NCBI GenBank assembly: GCA_000151295.1
Contig: GG745343.1
Span: 151,710-215,709 of the forward strand
Origin: Allomyces macrogynus ATCC 38327
Lineage: Eukaryota; Blastocladiomycota; Blastocladiomycetes; Blastocladiales; Blastocladiaceae
Length of the DNA stretch: 64,000 nt
Direction: 5' to 3'
The first letter of the stretch is position 1. Each line of letters begins with the position of its first letter. The notes under the pieces were generated by a model. It was not told where the DNA came from. It was given only the letters and a program-made list of their open reading frames with translations, and searched no databases. The translations under genes were made by a program, and so were the position numbers. Shown piece after piece: positions 10,109 through 22,164 of this stretch.

Positions 10109-13100
10109 TCAAGTCGACAACGCCGATTCCACGTCCCCTTGGCCCAACTCGGCACTTTCCGTCGCCATTGCCCATGCAGTCCCCTCCAAGCTCTTCGTCG
10201 CCGATGCTCTGTACGTCGCCGGAGCGGGCGATGCAGCAGCGTTGACCTGATCGCGATCCACGAGCTGCACGACGAGCACGAGCTCCTCAAACGCCTCTCT
10301 GTCGCCGTCGGAGATCCGCGCCAGACAGTCCTCCAAAAACACGACCGGCGTGAGCCCCACGAGCCGCACCATCACGTCGCGCACCTGCAGTGCCGGCGCC
10401 TTCGCGACCCGCTGCCGCGCGGCACGCACCTGGCCTAGCTGGTCCGGCACCAACGTGCGGAACTTGAGCACCAGAATCGTGCGCGTCAACGCGAGCAGCA
10501 ACGCGTTCTTGCCCTCTGGCGCGCACACGACCAAGTCACGGTGCCGCAAAAACACACCGCGCCCACCGTCGGCTGAATCGAGATCGGCGCCCGCGCTGCC
10601 CGGGCCGCGGCTTTCGACCACGGAATTGACGGTCGCCGCGGGCAAAGCCGCACTGCTCCCGCCGTCCACGGCGAGCGCCGTCAGTGCCGTTGGCAAGTTC
10701 GGACGACCCGTGGCTCGACCGACCGCGGTGCCCGACATGTCCGCGAGCGACAGCGACGCCGTCGACGTGTTGGCCGTGAGCGGTTGCGGCCCAACGCGGG
10801 ACAGGCGGCTTGTCGACACGCTGTACACATCGGAAACCGACGTCGGCCGCGCACCGCCGCGGTGGTGCCGGTGATACTTGAAAATCTTCTGGTAACACTC
10901 GATCGCGACTGCGAGTGCCTGTTTGCCCTGGTTGGTCACAAACACGGCCGCATCCTGCCCCGCCGCGCCCGGATCTGCAGCCAAATTAGCGGCCACAAGG
11001 GGATCCTGTGCGGAACTTCCACCATGCAGCGACGCGAGGGCCAGATGCGCGACTTGAGCGTAAGAGTCGCACGTCAACGCGTGCAGCGGGCCATAGAGCC
11101 GTTCTCGCAACGTCTTGGCCGCTCCGGCATGTTTGCGCGCCGCGTCCATGTCGCCCCGCACATGGAGACACGCCGCGAGCAGAGCGTGCGCATGCGCACA
11201 CGCCTTTTCGCACGCCATGTCGCCGTCGGACGCAAGGGCCGAAAACAGGGTCAGTGCCTCGGTCAGCTGCCGAGCGGCCTCGTCCCCGCGGCGCGCGTCC
11301 AATAGCATGTGCCCGGCCTTGAGCAGGTGCCGCGCCGTGACCAAATGCGTCTTGCCGAGAATGCGGTAGCACGTGCGCATGGCCAGGGCGTGTTGGTCGA
11401 GCGCGCGTGCGGTCGCATGCACCTTGTAGAGCAGGTGCACCATGCGCCCGTGCACGTCAATGACGAGCGGGTGGTCCGAGCCCCAGTGGAAGGCAATGAC
11501 GTCGAGCGCGAGCTGCAAAAAGTCGGCGGCGCGTGGCGTGCCCACGAGCGTCTCGTTCGACTCGTTGGGCGGAATCGGCAGCGACTCGTCCGACTCGGCT
11601 GGCGTCGGTGCTTGATCCTTGCCCTTGCTCTTGTCCTTGCCGTGGTTGCGGCGCAAATACTCTTGCATGAACGCCGTCTCGCACAGGTTGAGATAGACGA
11701 GCGCGACGCCCGCCTGGTTCTTGGTCGACAGGTTGAGCGCGGCCTGGCCATATGTCGCGGCCTCCTGGTACCGCCCCACGGCATTATAATGCGCCACGAG
11801 CTGATTGAACTTGGCTGCCGTCATGTCGTTGACCGCCAGCTTGGACCGCGGGCCGAGCATACTCAGGTGCCGCGCAAACTCGTACGTGTACCGCTGCTCG
11901 TCGAGCGTCAGCCGAGCGAGCCCCGTCGCAGCCGGCACGAGCGGTTTGACCTTGACGTGGAATCTGACAAAGTCCCCCGTGCTCAGCGGTTCGGCCGTGG
12001 TAAAGTCGAACGTGGTTGAGTCGATCAGGCCCACACCACACTGAAAACCCCGAAGAGAGTTGTGTGAGCGATCGTCAATTGAAGAAGAGGAGAAGAGAGC
12101 AGCGTACATGGTACTGCAGGCTCAGGAAAAGAGCGGGACGTTGGAGAGCACGGAACACGTCGAGGCTCATGACAAAGTTGAACTTGCGCTGGATTGCTGG
12201 CTTGAGCATCTCCTCCCACAGCTGGGTGCGAGGCGCGGCAATGTATGAGGATGACGCGACGTCAAATCTCGATATCAAAGCCCCTTTGCAACGTACCTTC
12301 TCGTCAGCACCGAGAACTTGGTTGAACAGGTCGATCGTGATCCGCACATGCTCGTGGTCAACCTTGGTCGCCTCAATCCGGCGGAAATCCAGCGTTGCAC
12401 GGCGCATAACGTGCCCCCACACGACCTTGACCGCGCGCGCAACCATTTCTATCAAACACAGCTCCTTGACGTACGGCAGCTTCGTGTACTTGGTCACCAG
12501 GCCGAGGTACCGCACATTGATGCCCGCGCGATGCATGGCGGCTGCAAGTCCGCGCGCGTCGTAGGGAAGCAGCTGCAACGCATCGAGCTGCTTGACAAAC
12601 TGCGGGATGTGGTTCTCGCGCAAGTACCGCGCTGCGTAGACGGCATCGAGGTCGTCGGCCGCCGTCGCGTCGTCGACCGCGTTCCCGGCTGCTGCTGCAC
12701 GGAATGCGTCCGACGATAGAGCGTGCTTGTACTGCGCCAGGTACTCAGGCCGGAGTCGCCGCATCGAGTCGATGCGCGGGCGGTCCTGCTTGGGTTGGTC
12801 GACGGGGAACAACTCGTGGAGGTTGAGCGCATAGTAGTGATCGTACTGGCGGCAGTAGTGGACGGCGACGGTCGCGGCGCCGCGCACTTGAACGGCGCGT
12901 GGCTCCTCATCGTGACTCGCGACCAGTACGGCGTGCTCCTTCAAATTGAGCGGCGCGCACGACTCGCTCAGCTTTTCGAGCGCTGTCACGTCGACAAGAG
13001 ACTTGATGTCGTTGGCGAGGTCGAGAACGAGCGTCGACTGGTTGTCGAGCGGCATGAGGGCATAACACACGAGTCGAAACCCCTTGTAGTCGAGAATGCA

Positions 13101-14452
13101 CATGAGCGGCGTGTGCAGGTCGCTGTCGACGTGGTTGATGGCGTTAATGCTGAGCAGCTCGTGCGCGGCCTTGCGAATCGCCGCTTCTTGCCCGATATCG
13201 TCTGAAAAAGGAGCTTCTCGTCAAAATCACAGTCCCAAAAAGTCGAACTGGAAGGTGATAAACGCACCGTGACTCGGGTTATTCCCGACCAGCTCAAAGA
13301 CCAAGTGCCCCTTGATCCACGTCTCCGACTCGGCCAAGTCGTCCATAGGCCGCGCGTCTGTCTTGTGGTACTCGTCAATGATCTGGCGCCCGAGCGTCTC
13401 GGCGACCTCGCGGAACTGGCCAATGAGTTCGCACATGCGCACGTCCTTTTGCACCTGCGCGGCCGTCGAGTCGCACGGCTGCGTGACAAGTCGCTGATAC
13501 ATGTCATTCCACGGCTCGTGCTCGGAAAGTTGCCGGAGCGCCGGCGACAGGGGGTGGATCGCGCGGCCCGATTTGGAGTCATGCCTAATGGGATGAAATG
13601 AGTGACGAGCGCACGGGTGCTGAGCAGGAAACACGACAGCGTACTGAGAGCGACTCAGCTCGTTGAGCTCCGTGGCCGACAAAACCTCCTCATTACAAAT
13701 TGACTGTGATTGATGAACCGTCCACTGTGAGTCGTACGTTCTGAACAGCAGACCGCTCGCGAGAGAAGCGTACCAAAGCCTGAGGGTGCAGGAGGACGCT
13801 GTCGAGAACAGCCTCCTTTTGCGGTGCGACGGTCGGGTAGTAAGCCGCGACCGCCATGCTCGGGTCCATGACCGACTGGTCCTCGAGCTCGACGGCGGGC
13901 AGGGCATCAATCGGCTTGGGCGAGCGCGACGAGCCCGTGACCGACTGGATCAAGTGAATCCACTCTTCGCGCTCCTTGCGGTGCGCCGTCGCAAATGAGT
14001 ACTGGAAGAGGAGAACGTTGCGTCAGCACTTATTACCAACCAGCTCCTCCGTTTCCGACACACAACGGTCGCACCTTGCGGCCATGATGCACAATCACAA
14101 ATGGGAACAGCTGGCCGCGGTCGAGGATACTGCGGCGAACGGGCTCGAGCGGCACTTCAATCTCAATCGCCGACAAGGTCAGGGCCGTGCGCGGTTGGGC
14201 CGTCGCAGCGTGATCGCGCTGGTGGTAGATCGCGAGCACTGGGTAGACGCTGGCGTGGCCCGCGGGCTCGGGCTGCATGAGCTTGAACCACCTCAATTGC
14301 CACGGGCGATAGAACGGGCCGTGCTTGTACACCCATCCTTGGCGCAGGACGCGAACGCGCGTGGGCGCTGCTGCCGCGGCGAGCGGCGAGTTTGTGAGGC
14401 CCGACACGACGGGGCCCGTCGGAGCACCGACGGAGGACGCAATGACCGACAT
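10109..14452 (-). CDS. PH-CLU-TPR protein (clustered-mitochondria family)
   Basis: Proposed exons (5' to 3') are 14452-14075, 14001 to about 13774, about 13619 to 13268, 13201-12297, 12221-12108 and 12040-10109 (about 1300 aa). Residues about 20-150 form a PH domain (RQGWVYKHGPFYRPWQLRWF ... EREEWIHLIQ). The middle matches the CLU domain (HTPLMCILDYKGFRLVCYAL) and the following p135-like part (RAGINVRYLGLV ... VKVVWGHVMRRA ... LWEEMLKPAIQRKF). The last exon carries tetratricopeptide-like helices. Classical CLU1/CluA proteins bind mRNAs for mitochondrial proteins and set mitochondrial distribution, and they start with a ubiquitin-like region rather than a PH domain. A membrane-lipid-targeted variant is inferred. 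The exon 2/3 boundary is uncertain: at least two donor/acceptor pairs keep frame. Confidence 0.78.
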
Positions 14453-14912
14453 TGAGAGCGAGAAATGAGGGGAGAGGCCAGTGGCAGCGGTCGTGTTGGA
14501 GTTTGGAACGAGTGAAAGGGTCGCAGAGGACGAGCGATGGCCGATGGCACGGGCTAGAGCGACGAGACACGCTCGTCGACCGGGCACGATTTGGATCGGC
14601 GAGACGAGGAACAGTTTGCAGCAAGTTGCGGCTAGTTGGAATGCGGGGAGGGAAGGGAAGCGGGGTTGCCGATCACGACGCGGTCGGTGCACGATGGTGC
14701 TGCGAAGCGTCGTGTCGAGCCTCGCACCCGTCGACTGTTTTGATCACCCCGTCATTAAACAAGACCTCTGCGTTGCCAAACTGGCACACGCCCTCGCTGC
14801 GACGCTGCGTCATGTATTCCTTGGCCGGAACAAGCCAAGACTCGTTCAAGCTACATCAAAACACACACTCTCTCTCTGGCCGCTCGCTGGCCCCGGACGT
14901 CAACCAATCTGT
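14453..14912. other. Intergenic, upstream of PH-CLU
   Basis: This 460-bp spacer holds the PH-CLU promoter and the 3' side of the broken GH26-like gene. A CT dinucleotide run lies near 14868-14878. Nothing else is recognised. Confidence 0.35.
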
Positions 14913-16063
14913 CTAATGCTTGCTGGCCACGTCCTCCAAGTTGGCGACCGTCGCGTCGCCAAACACAGTTAACTTCTGCGCGTTGGTCGAGTACTGCTCG
15001 ATCATGATAAACTCCTCGCGCCCTTGCCCCCCCCCCCCCCCCCCACCAGAACCACGCGCCGTCGGGTTCGCGCAGAGGCCGGGATAGGATCGGAATGCCC
15101 TTGTCCTGCAGCATGCGGAACTTGCCCGCAATCATGGCTAAGTCCGCCACGACCTTTTGGTTCTCCCACGTGCCGGGCGTCGCGGCCTTGGTCGCGTTAA
15201 AGCTCAACTCCTTGATGTAGAAGTGGCCATCGGGTGCGTTCCAGTGCAGCTACACTGACGCAATCCCGTCGCTCTGGTGCCACTGCACGATGCGGTTGAG
15301 CACGCCGTCATCAAACGCGTTCAGGCCCGTGAAGAACTCAAATCGAACAGGCGCACAGCCGGCGTCTTGCCCGTCAGCCTCCTGGTCGCAGTTCTTGCCC
15401 GTGTTGGCCATCTTGGCCTGGCCCGAAATGACCTTGTGCCCAAAGTGTGACCGCAAAAACGAGTACTAGCGCTTCATCTCCGCCGTGGCATGCGCATCAA
15501 TCAGGGCAATCGCAATCGCGAAAGACTTCTTGACAACGTCGGTCGACGGGCACCAGCCGCACGACTTGTGGCAGTATGATGCCATCCAGGCCCCGTTGCA
15601 CTTGCCCCAAGCAACTTGCTGAGCGGAGGTACTCGTCGCGTCGGGAGGCGTGTCCGTGCACCATCTCATGTCGACTGGCGCAGGAGCGGGCGTGGGAGCG
15701 GGCGTTGGGTTGCCGTTGCTGCTGTGCCGACTGCACGAATTGTCACAGAACCCGGCCATCCAGGCCTCCTTGCACTTGCCCCACGCAACCTGCTGCGCGC
15801 ACGAGTACTTGGTGTCGGGCGCCTTGTCGGTGCGCGACCGCACTGCCCACACGATTGGTTGCAGTATCCAGCCATCCACGACTCGTTGCACTTGCCCCAG
15901 GCGACTTGCTGCGCGCACGAGAACTTGGGGTCGGGCGAAACGTCGGTGCACGCGGAAGAGCCGCTTGCACGCGGGATAAGCGGCGATGCCACTGCTTCAT
16001 GGGTGCGATGGCAGCGACGAGCCAGCTGGCGACCGCCAATAGAGGGAGAGGGGCGGCCCGCAC
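14913..16063 (-). pseudogene. Broken secreted GH26-like glycoside hydrolase with ShKT-like modules
   Basis: A signal peptide starts at 16063 (MRAAPLPLLAVASWLVAAIA). A different frame then carries six-cysteine modules of the form CTD-x-C-AQQVAWGKC-xxxWM-xxxC-xxSC-xxC, resembling ShKT domains. There are three copies, partly in different frames, the third lacking its second cysteine (TSAQQVAWGKC). A GH26 mannanase-like segment follows: GHKVISGQAKMANTG, then LHWNAPDG, then GIPILSRPLREPDGAWFWWG. Damage includes in-frame TAG codons at 15468-15466 and 15252-15250, at least two frame shifts among the modules, and a C18 homopolymer (15027-15044) directly after the WFWW codons with a frame change after it. 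The usual C-terminal third of GH26 is missing. TAG is a normal stop in neighbouring genes, so recoding is unlikely. Confidence 0.7.
15027..15044. repeat. C18 homopolymer inside the GH26-like pseudogene
   Basis: Eighteen C in a row (poly-G on the coding strand) encode a Gly run after a Trp-Trp pair. The reading frame differs on the two sides, so its length decides whether the gene stays in frame. Confidence 0.85.
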
Positions 16064-19000
16064 GCATGGTGGTGGAGAAGCGAGAAACGTCTATTTGCGC
16101 AGTGATGGGAGCGGTGTTTGAGCAATCGGCACAGCAATTCGTGGTTGTTGGCGATCAAGGCGCAAACGTCTTTACCACAGTGGGTTTGGCCCATTGTGAG
16201 GGTGTTGCGGCCATCACTCTGGAAAATCCTCACTCTAGGCCGCACAAGGCTGGGCCTGAGGTGTCAGTCTCAGATTCGCACCCACCAAATGCATCTATTC
16301 ACAGCTCTGGCACTGCCAAGTGCAACCAACACTCGCCACAATCAGCCAACACGCTTCAGCGCACGACCAGACGACCCAAGAGAAATTGAATTACAATAAA
16401 TCCGATGCTGCTCATGGTACTTCTCCACCCTCCGCCTGACTCCCAAAAGCACACGCATCGTTACAACATTAGGCTTCAACTTGCAGCATGGCAATGGCCA
16501 TCTTGAGATGGAGCAGCGTTGCCATAAACCTCGTGCACTCCAGTTTCGCCACTGTGTCCTCGAAATGGGCCAAATCCACACCATGGAGCTGCTTGTGTGA
16601 CCCTCAGCCGTGCTTGCAGCCGCAGATCCCCCAAGTCGTCCCCATTGGCCAGTACTGCAGTGATAGCAGCAGGCGGAAGCAGCCCTTCAGCAATCATGGC
16701 CTTGCACATGATTGCACTCCAGTCCGTCCACTTGATAACTGACTCTGGCGGCTAGCTGTCAACGTCAAACCAAAATGCCACCTTCCCAAGCATGTTGCAC
16801 AAAATGCCCACCAGCAAGCCAGTCCAGGTCGTGGTTTGTCTCCTGCTCCAAGATGCGGACCTTGTCAAAACCCACCAGACCCTCAGCCTGTGGGGCCCTT
16901 GCCTGCCGCTGTTCAGCAGCAATGGGGGTGGGATGATCCCTGTGTGGGTCCAGCAGTTGATGATCATTGTGGGCGACATGTTCAACCACCATTTGCAGTG
17001 CTTCCACAATTGTAGCAGTTGGCACATTCAGCACTGCAGCCACCTGCTTCTGCACCACTGTCAGTCCTGGCTCCTCATTCCCCTTGTTGTCAGCACCACT
17101 CTCCACCCCATCAGCGTCATTGTCCTCCCATTCCTCGCCCTCCTCCACATTCTCTTCACAGCCACCATTGCCAGCAGGTGACTGGTTTCTGTGTGTGGCT
17201 GACCCAACACCACCTGTGCTGCTGGTCACTGGCACAAACAAGCACCATGAGTGGCAGCAGTGTCAGAGGAGATGGCAGTGGTGACAGCACACAGCACATG
17301 CACTGCCCACACTTAGCTGGAGCAGCTGTCCAGTTGGTGCAGATACTCCAGCCATGCTGGAAGTTTCTGTGGTCACAGGTGGTGTGATCAGAGCCAGGGG
17401 TGCAGACAAGGCCATGGTCATGCATCTGGTGGATGCAGTTGGTGCAATTGGCACAGCTGCTGCAGCCATGATTGCCACTGTTGGGGTGGACATGGTTGAG
17501 GCCTTTTTGGTGGAGCACGAGGGCTGCTTGTGGACCCAGGCCAGAGTTGTTGGCAGTGTCAGCAACATTGCAATGATGGCAATGGTGGAACTGTCACTGG
17601 TGATGACATGCAGCAGTGCCAAGCCAAGATGGTGTGGGGTCAGTCACACCTGATGGTTCAGCAGTGGTCACACTTTCCAAGGACATTGGTGGCCTGGTGG
17701 GTTGGGTCATGCTTGAATTGGGGGCTGCTGCAGCAGTTGTGGAGCATGTTGCTGGACCATTAGCAGTGGGTGCAGTGGGTGCTGATGTGGGGATTTGCAA
17801 GCCATGGTGTTCAAATGGCATCACAGGGTCAAATGCTTCCATTATCAATGGCAAGAGCGTGCTTGGCATGGTGTGATCAGTCATCATCAATGGTGTGGTC
17901 AGTTGTCAACAATGCGATGGAACAACAGAGCCAGCCAATGGCAACAGGTGGTCAGTGGCTGCACGCAGGGTCAGATTCGAATGCAGGACCTCATGCATGT
18001 GTTCCCCAGTGTGGCTGGCTGTCACTCTGGGACACACGCAAACAAGTCTGGCAGCACGTGGTGTGCACATGGAAACGCGCATTTTGCAAATACAGTAGTC
18101 ACTTCAGGGGTTGTGATATTGCATGTGTGCCCATGGTGAGTGCACACAGTATTCCCAGTTTTGTTCACTCTGGGCCACCAACATGATGGGCCACAGTCAC
18201 TCTGGGCAGAACCCACTGTATGTGAACAGCCCCCAAGATGCGGCAACAGTGCAACCAGAGATTGCTCAAGTTGCTCTGGTGGTGCTGATCATGTCACCAG
18301 TGCGGATCTTCATGAACAAAGCGCTACAGGCCAAATCCCACGTCGTGTCAAGAGTTATTCAGAGCTCGCACGCACTAATACACTTCATCGCTCCTTGGTC
18401 AAACGTGCACCATCTCGATTCATGGTTCGCCCAGGGACTGCAGAGATCAGTGCAACCTGTCCCTCATTTTGCTTGGAGCTCGTGTATCTTGGCCTGAATG
18501 GTCTCGCGAAAACGACGGCCGTTCTGAACCTTTCGATGTCGAACCACGTGCAGCGTGTGAATCGCATGAGCAAGACTCCAAACTTTCGATGGCCCCGTGC
18601 GCCATGAACGATGAGTCGTGCCTGTTGGCCACAGTCAGCCAACGTCACCATGCCTGCCTGAAGCGCGAATATGACCGCATTGGTTTGCGTGAACTGGCCG
18701 CGGCGGAAAGATGGAGTGATTCGAGAGTCTGCGCCGCTATGGTGCACGCTGCTTGACTTGCAATCATTTCTGCACCAGCGCTGGCAACGCTTGGCAACAC
18801 CGCGTCCAGAGCTGAGATACGGATTGATTCCGAACAATCACGACGGCCAAGTCGCGCCGTGTCGTGCGGCATGTGAAGTTCACGAGGGCGCTGTTCGATC
18901 GCCCACAACAATGGTGAACAACGCCGGTCGTGCACTGCCACTCCTTGGCCAACAGGCAACAACGAACGGGCGACATTGTCGTCCACCCTCGTCCACCACC

Positions 19001-19159
19001 TACGCGCCTGCAAATTCGACTTCCTGCAACGATTCTGGCCACCAAAGCAATCCAACTTGCTGCAAAATAATTGACCAACGCTCAGCGACGCTCTGGACCC
19101 GGTTGTGTCTCCGATTCACGCCCGCGAGTTTGCGAGTTTGTGGCACCATCAAGTCGATC
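16064..19159. other. 3.1-kb stretch without a recognised gene
   Basis: The edges (16064-16480 and 18320-19159) have ordinary composition. The Nrd1/Seb1 promoter must lie just before 19160. The core is CpG-poor (see the separate entry). Short frames exist on both strands, the most protein-like being minus 17241-16765 (a Glu/Asp-rich start, then QKQVAAVLNVPTATIVEALQ). None shows a domain I can name. A decayed mobile element is the most likely content, but no terminal repeats or transposase motif were found. Confidence 0.4.
16980..17880. repeat. CpG-depleted, TpG/CpA-rich block (decayed repeat?)
   Basis: By eye, 17161-17820 (660 bp) contains a single CpG (near 17518) although the DNA is over 50% GC. 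A 60-bp line in the neighbouring PLC gene has up to 11. TG and CA dinucleotides are in clear excess (TGGTG, TGCAG, CATGG). This is the trace left by deamination of methylated CpG or a RIP-like process on repeated DNA. No element type is recognised. Confidence 0.6.
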
Positions 19160-21664
19160 ATGCAGGCCAATTCGGCGTCACCGACTGCTATCAGCGCCGG
19201 CTGTGGCGGCAACAACCAATCCGCACCACTCCCGCGCGAGCTCGCCACGCTGGATGCTGACCTGCGCGCCATTCTTGATAGCCGGCCACCAGCGTCGGCC
19301 TCGCGCGTGCAGTCTGTGACCAAGCAGGCGGTGCTGCACGCGCGTGAACATGCCTCGGCGATTGCGCAGCTGGTCGCGCGCTTCATTCGGAAGTGCTCGC
19401 CGCCGTTTAAGCTGTCGGGCCTCTACATTGTCGACTCAATTTGCCGTGCGTCGCTGAAACCCGGCGACCACGGCGTGTCCGGCAACGTTGATCCATATGG
19501 ACCGCATTTCGAGCCGCTGCTACCGGCGCTCACGGCCGAGATTCAAAAATGCTCGGATACTGAGCGGGTTCGTCTCTTTTCAGTGACGCTTGGCTAGCGT
19601 CATGGCCCCTTGACTGTTGGACTCTGGCGCGACACGTGAACAAGATGTGAAGATGCTATCCTCGTCCCCAATGCACGCTCCATTTTCTGGCAATCACGTT
19701 CTAAATAATATAATTACTTTGGCCTTCATTCTCATCCGTTCAGGAAAAGATCAAACGGCTCATCAAGATCTGGCGCAGCACGGGCGTCTTCCGCTCCGAC
19801 TTCCTCGACAAGGCCGAGGAAAGGTGGGTTCGCCGAGAACCGAGTCGGCCCTCGTCTGCAGGCGCGTATTTACAGCACCGCCAACCGATAGTCTCTTGGC
19901 GTCTGTCTCACCTCGTCGCATTGATTTCGTCTTGCTCAGCAAATGCGTCTGGGATGCCGCCTGCCTCGACCCAAACGCCCACTGCCCCCGCCCCGGACGC
20001 GACCTCCATTATCCAGTCGCTCTCATTGCTCACGTCTCAGTCCACCGCGCCAACGGCCCCGGCGCTGCCCGCCCCCATGGCGATTTCGGTGCCCAGCGTG
20101 CCCACGATCTCCCTGCCAGGCGCAACTGCGCTCCCGCCGCAGCAGCTCGCCGCGATGCTCGCGTCGCTTGGTGGCGCTGGTGCGCCCTCGAACGCTGCGC
20201 AATTGGCGCTTGCCACCGCCATCATGGGTTTTCCCGCACCGCCGCCGCCTTCTCCAGCTCCCTCCTCGTCGCACCCCGCTCCCGCCGTGCTTCCGCCGTC
20301 GCTCGCCGACGATCCGGCGTTCAACCCGTCGTCTGCAAAGGCCGTGCGGTCACAGCCGTTCGAGTACCGCGAGCCCGAGCGCGACATGATTGCCACGAAC
20401 TGGGCGCAGACGCCCGTGACCAAGCCCATTGGGCCGTGGGTGCAGGTCGAAGGCGGGTGTGGGCCGACTCAAATCAAGGGTACGACCTGGTCCCTGTCGT
20501 GTTCGAGATGCAGACGAGACGAGACGAACTGTCTGAACTTGCTTGGCCTCCTGTTGTGTTTGTCGTTTCACCCGCGACTTAATCCGTCGTCAGACCATGC
20601 ACTCGTTGGCTTGCTTGAACGCGGTGATCGTGCTGAACCTGAATACTGGACATTGATTCTATTCGATCCACCCACTGCCGCCGATCCTCGGTTTTAGTCT
20701 TGTCGCGCACGCTCTATGTGGGCAACGTGACGCCCGACATGTCGCGCACAATCATCATGCAAGTCTTTTCAGCGTATGGCGACGTGGACAGCGTCATGGT
20801 ATGTGCGTGGATTGGCAGTGTACCAGCGACGCTCTACCCATCGCCGCGCAACTCGTTCTAACCGCTCTGCCTTCAACGCCCCCGCGATAAAACACCACGC
20901 ACTAGATCAACCACTCCAAGTCCAACTGCTTCCTGAAAATGCGCACGCGCGCACAGGCCAATGACGCGCGGCAAGCACTCGACCAGGCCCCCGTCTACAA
21001 CACGACCTTGCGCGTCAAGTGGGGCTGCGGTTTTGGCCCCAAGCCCATCTTCGATTACTCGACGGGCTGCTCGATTCTCGACATTTTCGCCGACCTCGAT
21101 GTCGTCGACTGGAAGTGGCTCATGACGGCCGACGCTGGCGGGATTCGCACGGGCGTCTTGCGCGGCGGGCTCACGATCGAGGAGCCCGACGTGAACATGG
21201 CCGAAATGCGCGCCAAGGCGACCCTGGTCGCGGAGACGGCGGCGCGGATGGGTGGAGTCGCAAGCGGCCCGATCGCGACCATGGGGTCGCACGCCGGCGT
21301 GCCGCGCAGGGGGAACCAGCCGCCGCTCCGCGGTGCAATCGGGAACCAATCACCGTACCGCAACATGACGATGCACGACACGAGCGAATACTCAGGGGCC
21401 ACGTCGCGCAGCGACCGCGACTATCCGATTTCTCGCGGTGGTACCAACAGTTCGCGGGCCGCGGCCCTGCCCCCGTGGGCGAAGCCGACACCAACATTCG
21501 CCGATTCGCGTGCAAGTTTTGATCCGCGCGCTGGTTTCAGGGACGAGGTGTCAGTGTCGACATTGGATTCGCGCACCCGTGGCCGTTTTGCCGGCGGCAG
21601 CGACCCACGTGCTGGCACTGCGCGGTCGCCAGACTTGGAGCACGATGACATTTACGGAATGTAG
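19160..21664 (+). CDS. SEB1: Nrd1/Seb1-type CTD-interacting RNA-binding termination factor
   Basis: Exons are 19160-19567, 19744-20479, 20698-20798 and 20906-21664 (667 aa). Nrd1/Seb1 proteins bind the RNA polymerase II C-terminal domain and nascent RNA and act in transcription termination and 3'-end choice. Residues 1 to about 160 form the CID (VARFIRKCSPPFKLSGLYIV ... EKIKRLIKIWRSTGVF). A Pro/Ala-rich linker follows. The RRM (LSRTLYVGNVTPDMSRTIIM ... INHSKSNCFLKMRT) begins near residue 383 and leads into the family-specific block LRVKWGCGFGPKPIFDYSTG. Exon 2 reads through without a stop; a small intron after 19824 is possible but does not keep frame. The start is the first ATG before the CID. 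Confidence 0.88.
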
Positions 21665-22164
21665 CGCACGCTCGGCTTGGGCAACAGGGAGTTTTTTTTT
21701 GGCGTTCGGTGCCGATTTTCACGGTTCATTTGATAATTTAATACAGGATCCCACCCTCGCTTTGTTCTTGCATATTCAAGCACATCGACCAGTCAACGAA
21801 GCCAACAACACCAGGAGTCAAATTCGCACCACAAAGTCACAGTCCGATCGGCAGAGGCTTGCGAGTGCATGTCAGTGAGCAACCAGGACGGTGAGTGAGC
21901 TGCAGACAACACACCCACTTCAGAATGGTGAGCCGAGATCCATCGAGGAAAGACTGCGAGCGCGCGCGCACGCATCTTCTCTCTTTGAACACCCAAAGGC
22001 CTGACCCAAAGGCCTGACTGAAGAGACAAGCCCGGCGTAAATAAAAGAGGAACAAAAAGCACATTCATTTGCCCTCGCATGCAATCGAAAATCCTCGGCG
22101 CAAAACAAGCACACACAAATCACTCAACACTCAGCAACAAACAACCCGCGATGCGGACGCGGCT
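21665..22164. other. Convergent spacer and left end of inverted-repeat arm A
   Basis: Nrd1/Seb1 ends on the left and subtilase copy A ends on the right. The sequence from 21895 onward is the inverted copy of 35594 downward; 21665-21894 is unique. No gene is seen. Confidence 0.6.

Noticed and set aside
15250..15468. Recoding of TAG in the GH26-like gene
   Set aside because: Several intact genes here end in TAG (Nrd1/Seb1, subtilase, channel, RbfA-like, CDKAL1), and this locus also has frame shifts, so decay is simpler.
17960..18000. A tRNA-like T-arm (AGATTCGAATG)
   Set aside because: The flanking bases do not form a cloverleaf, no A-box was found at the right distance, and it lies in the decayed region.
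20480..20697. Nrd1/Seb1 split into two genes at the long frame break
   Set aside because: A GTACGA...TTTTAG intron joins the linker to the RRM in frame, and CID-linker-RRM is the known family order.
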